Origin: Ephydatia muelleri
Taxonomy: Eukaryota; Porifera; Demospongiae; Spongillida; Spongillidae
Assembly: GCA_013339895.1 (NCBI GenBank)
Contig: JABACO010000017.1
Span: forward strand, 602,689-666,688
Direction: 5' to 3'
Length of the DNA stretch: 64,000 bases
Part shown: piece after piece, positions 42,588 to 64,000 of the stretch
How the letters are laid out: every line of letters begins with the position of its first letter
Position numbering within the stretch: the first letter of the stretch is position 1
Position numbers and translations under genes: made by a program
The notes under the pieces: model-generated
Databases searched by the model: none
What the model saw: the letters and a program-made list of their open reading frames with translations, nothing else
What the model was told of the DNA's origin: nothing

Positions 42588-44810
42588 TCAGGGCATGGCT
42601 CTACAACTCAATCTTTTCTCCCTGCACACTGACAGCCATGGAGGTAACATAACAAACACCAGACTGAAAAAAACCAGAGTGCAACACAATAGGGAGATGA
42701 TAATGTAATAACTAGTGGCCGTTCTGAAGATAGCAACAAGAACGCAGCTAATAATTAGGATGATGGAAGATGTATACCCAATTAAAGCGGGAGAATTGAT
42801 TCTGTACAGTTTCTGCTGAGAGCGAGGCAGTTTGCTGGTGGCAAGTGACAACACTGCTGCAAACAGAATCAGAATCCAACAGTAGCCAAGCAGAACAAAA
42901 CTCCAGATATTGTATGACTGTTTGGAATCCACACATGCCACCGTCCCATCAGGCTGGAGGCTTCCCTGGTATGGGGCGGCCACTGACCATGTGACAAGCA
43001 GGATTATCATCAACAGTACTGAGGAGACCACGAAGGCATTCAGAGTGTAATTTGAAACAAAGCGGCCCGGGTTATCAAAGTGTGTGAATATTCTGTACAA
43101 CCTCCAGGTCTTTGCGCATATGGTGCTGTTGATGAGACAAAATCCAATGAACACAGAGTAGTTTATGACGTAACAGCATATTCCGTATTGTTCCAAACTG
43201 ATCATATACGTCTTTGCAGTAGTGTACACCACTATCCCCAAGCAACAAAGGTAACAGCCCACAAATATGTACTGCGAGAGGCGAGGGTCTGAGGCCTTGA
43301 TGTGGATTTGGTTCCAGTAGAACAGAGTGAGTGTGTGGGAGATGAGGGTGACGGTGAGTGCAACACCTGCAGCAATGAAGAATAATACTCGGACAACCAT
43401 CAAATGATCTGTGAAGCATGTAGGGATGCGTCCCCTCATGCCCACTGAAAGCATTTTAGACTCTGGGTCATACTCTCCTATCAACACTTCAATGCTATTT
43501 AACACCTGGCTAATGTTGATAATTCTGCTGACAGTGTTGTTAGTAAACTTGATTCTCCCAGAAACGCCACTAAAATCAATAACAGCTTTCAGTTTGCCTT
43601 GCGTATCTGCCGCCAGTCTCTGGTGGTCACCACCATTAGAAAAGAGGTCGTCACTAGTGCTGTTTAGGGATAGCGCTAAGGCCCATATGGCGTCATACAG
43701 CAAGTTAGCCCACGGAGGTGACGCTGCCTGTAACGCTGCCTGGTACACTCCTTGCGTCCTGGTCACACTCTCCATGTACTGGGCCCTGTACTGCTCATAC
43801 GTGAGGCCAGATACGGTTGGTACGTTTTGAGATTGCGGTACTAGCTTCACGAACAAAAACAGGGCCTCGTTCAGAAAGCTGTGCATGTCCGCTCTAGAGC
43901 AAGAGTATACGACGCGTCCGTAGGAGAAGCTCACTTCATCGGCGGTGAGGTCGACCAGCGTGATCTCGACCTGCAACCACTTGTAGCTGTGGTAGCCTTC
44001 AGAGTGGGCGAAGCACAGAAGCCTTCTTGCGAGGTCACTATTCGCCAGCAAGAAAATCACGCATGGGTCAGGTGACATGCTCAAGGTGGTTATACAGTCG
44101 CCGATGGAACCAGAACGAACTGGAATCGAGTAGTGTTCGGATAACGAGTTTTGTTGCTTGAGGTCTCTTGCCACGCGTGTGGCTATCTGGCTGTAAAACG
44201 CACTGTTGTCCTCAAATATCAAGGCGACCCGTTCCCATTGTCGATCACTCACCATGCTCGTCAATGCGGCGATGTAGTCGTCTGCCGATCCCGCCATACC
44301 AAAGGAGTACGGAAACTTACTCTCGTCTTTGAGCGCGGGACTTGCAGCCATGTGAAGGTTGACCAGGGCGGTCTCGGCTTGAGCGTTTAGAGAGCTGACA
44401 AGGATGGCCGATTCTGAGCAGGAAGGCCCTATCATTCCCGCCAAGAAACTCCGTCCGTCTCCGGGATGGGTCAGGATATCGAGGTAACTGCGAGCGGCCG
44501 TGGCAACGACGTTGCACCCGTCGTCACGGACGACGAAGGAGAGGGAGTGGTTGGCCAAGATGTCACCCCTCTGGTTGATATGCGTGACGGCCAGTTCGAC
44601 AGCTGGAAGGACACAGGGGCCGTCTATTATCGCGGTTTCGGGGTCGGGAAAAGCCAACATGACCACCACAAGGAGCGGTATTCCCGTCTTCGAACTGTTG
44701 CTGCCTCCTTGCGGTACTAAGGCTCCGGTAGTGTTCTTCTGGCCGAATGCACGCACGTGAACAACCGCAACGCAGGCAGCTGCCAACAGCAGCTGCTGCG
44801 AGAACTGCAT
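42588..44810 (-). CDS. GABA-B-like class C G-protein-coupled receptor, copy B
   Basis: A single-exon gene of 740 codons on the minus strand, over 90% identical by eye to copy A. It has the same signal peptide, Venus-flytrap domain, seven membrane segments and short tail (ending KRLSCRAMP). Differences concentrate in the ligand domain: EGYHSYKWLQ against KGSYKWLQ, DLTADEVSFSYGRVVYSCS against DLTAEEVSFSYGRDAYSCS, and changes near the N-terminus. The frame is intact, so it is likely functional. It starts with MQFSQQ; the aligned position in copy A is not a methionine. Its 5' end faces the helicase gene across 745 bases, so the two may share a promoter region. Confidence 0.92.
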   Translation of the reverse strand: MQFSQQLLLAAACVAVVHVRAFGQKNTTGALVPQGGSNSSKTGIPLLVVVMLAFPDPETAIIDGPCVLPAVELAVTHINQRGDILANHSLSFVVRDDGCNVVATAARSYLDILTHPGDGRSFLAGMIGPSCSESAILVSSLNAQAETALVNLHMAASPALKDESKFPYSFGMAGSADDYIAALTSMVSDRQWERVALIFEDNSAFYSQIATRVARDLKQQNSLSEHYSIPVRSGSIGDCITTLSMSPDPCVIFLLANSDLARRLLCFAHSEGYHSYKWLQVEITLVDLTADEVSFSYGRVVYSCSRADMHSFLNEALFLFVKLVPQSQNVPTVSGLTYEQYRAQYMESVTRTQGVYQAALQAASPPWANLLYDAIWALALSLNSTSDDLFSNGGDHQRLAADTQGKLKAVIDFSGVSGRIKFTNNTVSRIINISQVLNSIEVLIGEYDPESKMLSVGMRGRIPTCFTDHLMVVRVLFFIAAGVALTVTLISHTLTLFYWNQIHIKASDPRLSQYIFVGCYLCCLGIVVYTTAKTYMISLEQYGICCYVINYSVFIGFCLINSTICAKTWRLYRIFTHFDNPGRFVSNYTLNAFVVSSVLLMIILLVTWSVAAPYQGSLQPDGTVACVDSKQSYNIWSFVLLGYCWILILFAAVLSLATSKLPRSQQKLYRINSPALIGYTSSIILIISCVLVAIFRTATSYYIIISLLCCTLVFFSLVFVMLPPWLSVCREKRLSCRAMP

Positions 44811-45555
44811 CGTTGATGTGCGCGCCAGTATGCGTTCGTTCCGAATAGCTACATCAACAAAATAAGCTCACAACTGCACGAAGAATTCCTCACTGTCGCT
44901 GACAATGATTCCGAATGCAAAAGGAAGAAGAAAGCTATGCAGGGGGTGGAGGCAAGGGGGGAGGGACCCGTAGTAGTCTAGTAGAAGCCACATCAGTGGG
45001 CTAGTGCTGACTTTGCGAAGCGTATTGTCCTGCATTTGCATTCAGCTACTCGCACCGCCAGACAACGGGGTATAGCCATGCTATATTGTTACCTTTTTAA
45101 CTTAGCATGTTTGCCTACTATAATACATGTCCCTGATAACACTTAGCATTGTACATCGGCAATACAGCACGGATGCAACTTTGCAGGTTTCGCCCACGGG
45201 CGGTTGGCATACAAGCGCCTTACACTCGCCCTTACGTAATTTACGAGGGATACATTATTCAATTAGTCGTGGTGGAGTAGTTTTCACGTCCGGTGATATA
45301 ATAGTCCATTAGATCCTGCTGCAGTGATGCTGTCTGGGCACCTAGACTATCGACTAGGTAGTAACGAATAGAATCAGCTTATAAATTCTGAGAATGTTTT
45401 GTGTGCCCGTTTTATGTGCTCAAAATGTTTGTGGGAGGGAGTGCATGACGTAATTAAGAACATGGTACACGTGAGCGCAGAGGGTTTTCATTAATTTGTC
45501 ACTAATATTAATAGGGTTACCTCCTCATGCATGCTCAAAGGTGAAACTTGACCTG
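44811..45555. promoter_or_regulatory. Divergent intergenic region between receptor B and the helicase
   Basis: This 745-base gap separates two genes transcribed away from each other, so it should hold both promoters. I see no clear TATA box or named site. The sequence just upstream of receptor B's ATG is partly homologous to that upstream of receptor A for about 40 bases. Confidence 0.5.
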
Positions 45556-61316
<15,761 letters not shown>

Positions 61317-62958
61317 TGGTGAACAGTTAGTTAATCCCTGACTTGTACAAAAGGGTTCATGCACACACTATTTGCGGAACAGGTTGTGCTGTTGTTTTCT
61401 TGTAGCCTCTGTGTATTGGCATAGGTAACTGATGTGATGTGATATTGTCCAATAATGATCTCGATTTATATACCTCCAGACAGATTTGAATGTGTTCCAC
61501 TGGTGAGGGGAAGTGAAGCTGTGTTGTCGATTAGACTCGCGCACCTACATGTCATGTATCACTTATTTATTTTTTTAAATTCCAAACCCAGGTCCCCCTT
61601 TTACTATGCAACTACATATGCAGGAGTATTTTTGTCTGACACAGCATCCTATTCGTTCATACGACGCCATCGACTTAGTTCTCCAGAAGCATCATCGCGC
61701 ATGCGCTTGTCGCAACGATAGTCTTGTACCCACCCAGACGCAGACATTCGACTATGACACAGCTAAGCACTGTACTATAACGACAGCCGAAAACACCATT
61801 TTGGTGTGTCGATTTGTATGCAGGCACGCACATAAATTAAGGGTTGGGGCAGATGCCTTCTCTCTCCTTGAGATTACTTAAAACCTCCATGTTCACAACA
61901 TAATTCACTAATTAAGCACACTGTGAAATCATACCGTATACGTTGATTAACACAAATGAAAAAAAAAATTTGCCACAATTTTTTTTTTGGGGGGGGGGCC
62001 TTTTTTTTTTTTTCTGGGGATGCTTATGAAATTTACATGTATCAATTTTGAATTTCGCCCCTCAACTTTAATATTCTTTTAATCCATCCGCAGCTATGAA
62101 AAGTTGGTTCTGGGTACGAGACTATTGCAACGATTATACACTTCCCTGGAGAGGGGAGGGGGGTGACTACATATATTTGCTTTGCTATACGCTTTGACAT
62201 TTGAACAGTCAGCGTCCAATCTCAGAAGGTTAAAATTGAAGTGTGGGCTGCCACATTTCTTCACACCAATTGAAGTTCCAATGGATACAGAATGACAGAA
62301 TGTGTGTAAATTGTTTTTTAGAAAAGCAATTCAGCTAATACATGTTTCACACTTAACTATTAGGGTATCCAGAATACTCTCAGGAAGTTTTGTAAATACG
62401 TCCAATATTGCAATTGGTCCTTCTGTTAGAATGCAAAACTTGACCCCAACATTCATTCTTAAACTCGCAAACAGAACTATCACGTAATCTTCGGATTCGA
62501 CTTTTTCAGGCCTGATATGATGTTGCATTGGAAAAGATGGACATTGCTCGCTATCTGAGAAAGGTAAATGATCAACCCAGCACATATCCCATATCTAAAT
62601 TGTGCGTAGAGGATGCCATTTCTGTTTCAAGAGTGTATTCCTTAAAATTCCATGCTTTTTTTAATCTTGTCATCCTGAAAGCCGCTATCCTTGGAGTGAT
62701 AACACATCACTTCTATAAGAAGGAATATCAGTCCAGTTACATAATTTGTATCAGGAACACAAAAGCCAGCCTTCACAATTGCATCAACTTCATCTTTAGT
62801 AAGACATCGTTGGGTGAATCTTCCCAATGGTCCAGTTGGTATGCATTTCTCCCCTGAGCCTAGAAATGTAGTGGTTCTGCTGTTTTCAGATGTTAAAATT
62901 TATATGGAACGTTCTATACGAAAATGGATTTTATTTTATAACATAAAATTTAAAACCA
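61317..62958. other. Downstream region without an assigned gene
   Basis: It follows the helicase stop. I find no clear AATAAA within the first 200 bases. A GTACGAGAC half-site lies near 62,109. Minus-strand pieces at 62,642-62,827 (GRFTQRCLTKDEVDAIVKAGFCVPDTNYV) and 62,331-62,585 look protein-like but match no family I recognise and lack clean splice borders. Confidence 0.45.
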
Positions 62959-63215
62959 TATGGGACAGTTTCCGCGAAAATTGCCCCACGGTTAAAATGT
63001 TATAAAAATGCATCGCGCTTGAATCGCTATAACTTCCCAACGGATAACGCTATCGACTTATGATTTTCAACACTTCATAGTGAAATGGTGTAGTATGAAG
63101 TTTTGAAAATAGGAAGTCGATAGCGTTATCCGTTGGGAAGTTATAGCGATTCAAACGCGATGCATTTTTATAACATTTTAACCGTGGGGCAATTTTCGCA
63201 GGAAACTGTCCCATA
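62959..63215. mobile_element. Palindromic element, family B
   Basis: Two arms of about 100 bases, from TATGGGACAGTTTCCGCG to the inverse, meet around a short loop that is itself partly palindromic. The arms differ at a few positions. The right half recurs at 6,169-6,279. It has no coding capacity and resembles a fold-back MITE. Confidence 0.85.
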
Positions 63216-63299
63216 TATCTTCCGAAATATTAACGCTATCGGGTTCCTATTTTTAACACAACATGCCACACCATTACTAAATGTGAAAATCCATTTTAC

Positions 63300-63490
63300 C
63301 GCGTTACAAGGTCCGATACCCCGTAGGGTTCAAAACGGCCACATCTTCAGGTAGGAGTGTCCAAATCGGTTCAAAATAGGTACCCATGTATAAGGGTCCT
63401 ACCGGCTACCGCTATTGATTTTTTGCTTTATCCGTTATGGAGATACAAGTGTGCAAAATATTCCCGGGCGTTACGCGCCATTAACGTAGT
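63300..63490 (+). repeat. Copy of the repeat found in the big inverted-repeat arms
   Basis: It matches 85-240 and, inverted, 5,930-6,085: GTCCGATACCCC, GGGTTCAAAAC, ACATCTTCAG, GGGTCCT and GGAGATACA in the same order. Its last 60 bases are repeated in inverse at 63,864-63,925. Confidence 0.75.
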
Positions 63491-63499
63491 ACACCAATA

Positions 63500-63733
63500 G
63501 TGCTGTCAGTGGATGGTTTGCTACACAGAGAGGCCGAACATTTCCTAAAGAGAATGGCAGCCAACCTGGCTCACAAATGGGAAAAGCCCTATTCTCAAGC
63601 ATGTGGATATGTTAGGGCCCGACTGGCCTTTGCTATCATAAGGGCAACCAGTTTGTGTCTAAGGGGCTCACGAGTGAAGTGGAGGAGTGGACTTGGGATG
63701 GATGATGGAGCACCTCTCTACTCTATTTTATAG
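63500..63733 (+). pseudogene. Retroelement C-terminal fragment
   Basis: The frame reads MLSVDGLLHREAEHFLKRMA, a YSQACGYVRARLAFAIIRATSLCLRGSR-type segment and KWRSGLGMDDGAPL. I recognise this from the extreme C-terminus of marine-invertebrate reverse-transcriptase proteins, downstream of the block seen at 11,245-11,460, from memory of the family. Only about 75 residues remain and no upstream domains are present. It lies between inverted repeats (63,425-63,490 and 63,864-63,925). Confidence 0.55.
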
Positions 63734-63863
63734 ATTGCTCATGCATAGCAGCATATGTATACTGGAAGAATTTAATTTCTTTTTATTTATTTATTTTATA
63801 TTTATTGAAAAATTTAAAATTTTTAAATAAAAAAAAGTGCGAGAATCTTCGAAGCCAGTCGTA

Positions 63864-63925
63864 ATACGTTAATGGCGCGTAACGCCCGGGAAATATGCAA
63901 TTACTTTGCACACTTGTATCTCCAT
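63864..63925 (-). repeat. Inverted partner of 63,425-63,490
   Basis: GCGCGTAACGCCCGGGAAATAT and CTTGTATCTCCATAACA mirror the earlier segment with few differences. Together they enclose the retroelement fragment. Confidence 0.8.
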
Positions 63926-64000
63926 AACATAGGCGTAGGAAGCGGGGGGGCAGGGGGGCTATAGCCCCCCCACTTTGGACGGTGGGGGGGCTCAGCCCCC
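63926..64000. repeat. G/C-rich transposon-end-like sequence, cut by the window edge
   Basis: GCGTAGGAAGCGGGGGGGC followed by GGGGGCTATAGCCCCCC resembles the G-rich subterminal parts of the hAT element ends at 33,137 and 36,753. It is truncated at the window end, so it cannot be classified. Confidence 0.4.

Noticed and set aside
45496..45555. Helicase start at 45,496
   Set aside because: The next methionine at 45,556 (MADPVRLVC) fits the zinc-finger N-terminus of the family; the preceding 20 codons show no family pattern. RNA data would decide.

Overview
This window is eukaryotic DNA from a metazoan. Coding regions have short GT-AG introns (one is 54 bases), and there is an AATAAA poly(A) signal, a GABA-B-type receptor pair and a HELZ-family helicase. 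The many transposon relics, microsatellites and minisatellites fit an early-branching marine invertebrate, and a sponge is my best guess. That placement is an inference from family content and I could not test it by search. I see no tRNA, rRNA or CRISPR array.

Layout. Bases 1-6,169 form a huge inverted repeat: two nearly identical arms of about 1 kb around CA/TG-rich arrays. From 6.2 to 13.3 kb the DNA is repetitive, with decayed reverse-transcriptase, retroelement C-terminal and piggyBac-like fragments. At 13,672-19,529 lies an apparently complete 5,858-base Ginger1-like DNA transposon with matching ends and a CCGG target duplication. It carries a Gypsy-type integrase plus two cysteine protease domains, OTU and Ulp1. 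From 19.9 to 21.6 kb are fragments that look like host exons: a poly(A)-binding-protein MLLE domain, a charged C-terminal exon and a Kelch fragment. From 22 to 27.2 kb are minisatellites, a fold-back element, a broken tyrosine recombinase and a broken retroelement ORF1-like gene. From 27.2 to 33.1 kb I see only dispersed repeats and small unrecognised fragments. A 3.6-kb hAT transposon with a frameshifted transposase occupies 33,137-36,753. A 1.8-kb element holding an Ulp1-like fragment occupies 37,524-39,349 and ends 70 bases before the start codon of the first receptor.

The gene-rich part starts at 39.4 kb. Two single-exon class C (GABA-B-like) receptors lie tail to tail (39,420-41,675 + and 42,588-44,810 -) as an inverted duplication. 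Head to head with the second is a 27-exon helicase gene of the HELZ/HELZ2 family (45,556-61,316 +). I could assemble it exon by exon into an open frame of 1,533 codons. Its introns hold a series of unrelated tandem arrays and two small mobile elements. The last 2.7 kb return to repeats, including members of families also present at the left end of the window.

The two receptors are probably plasma-membrane sensors coupled to G proteins. The helicase is probably a cytoplasmic RNA-binding factor. Nothing in the sequence links them functionally beyond the shared 745-base intergenic region. The strongest candidate for something unusual is the protease-carrying Ginger-like transposon.
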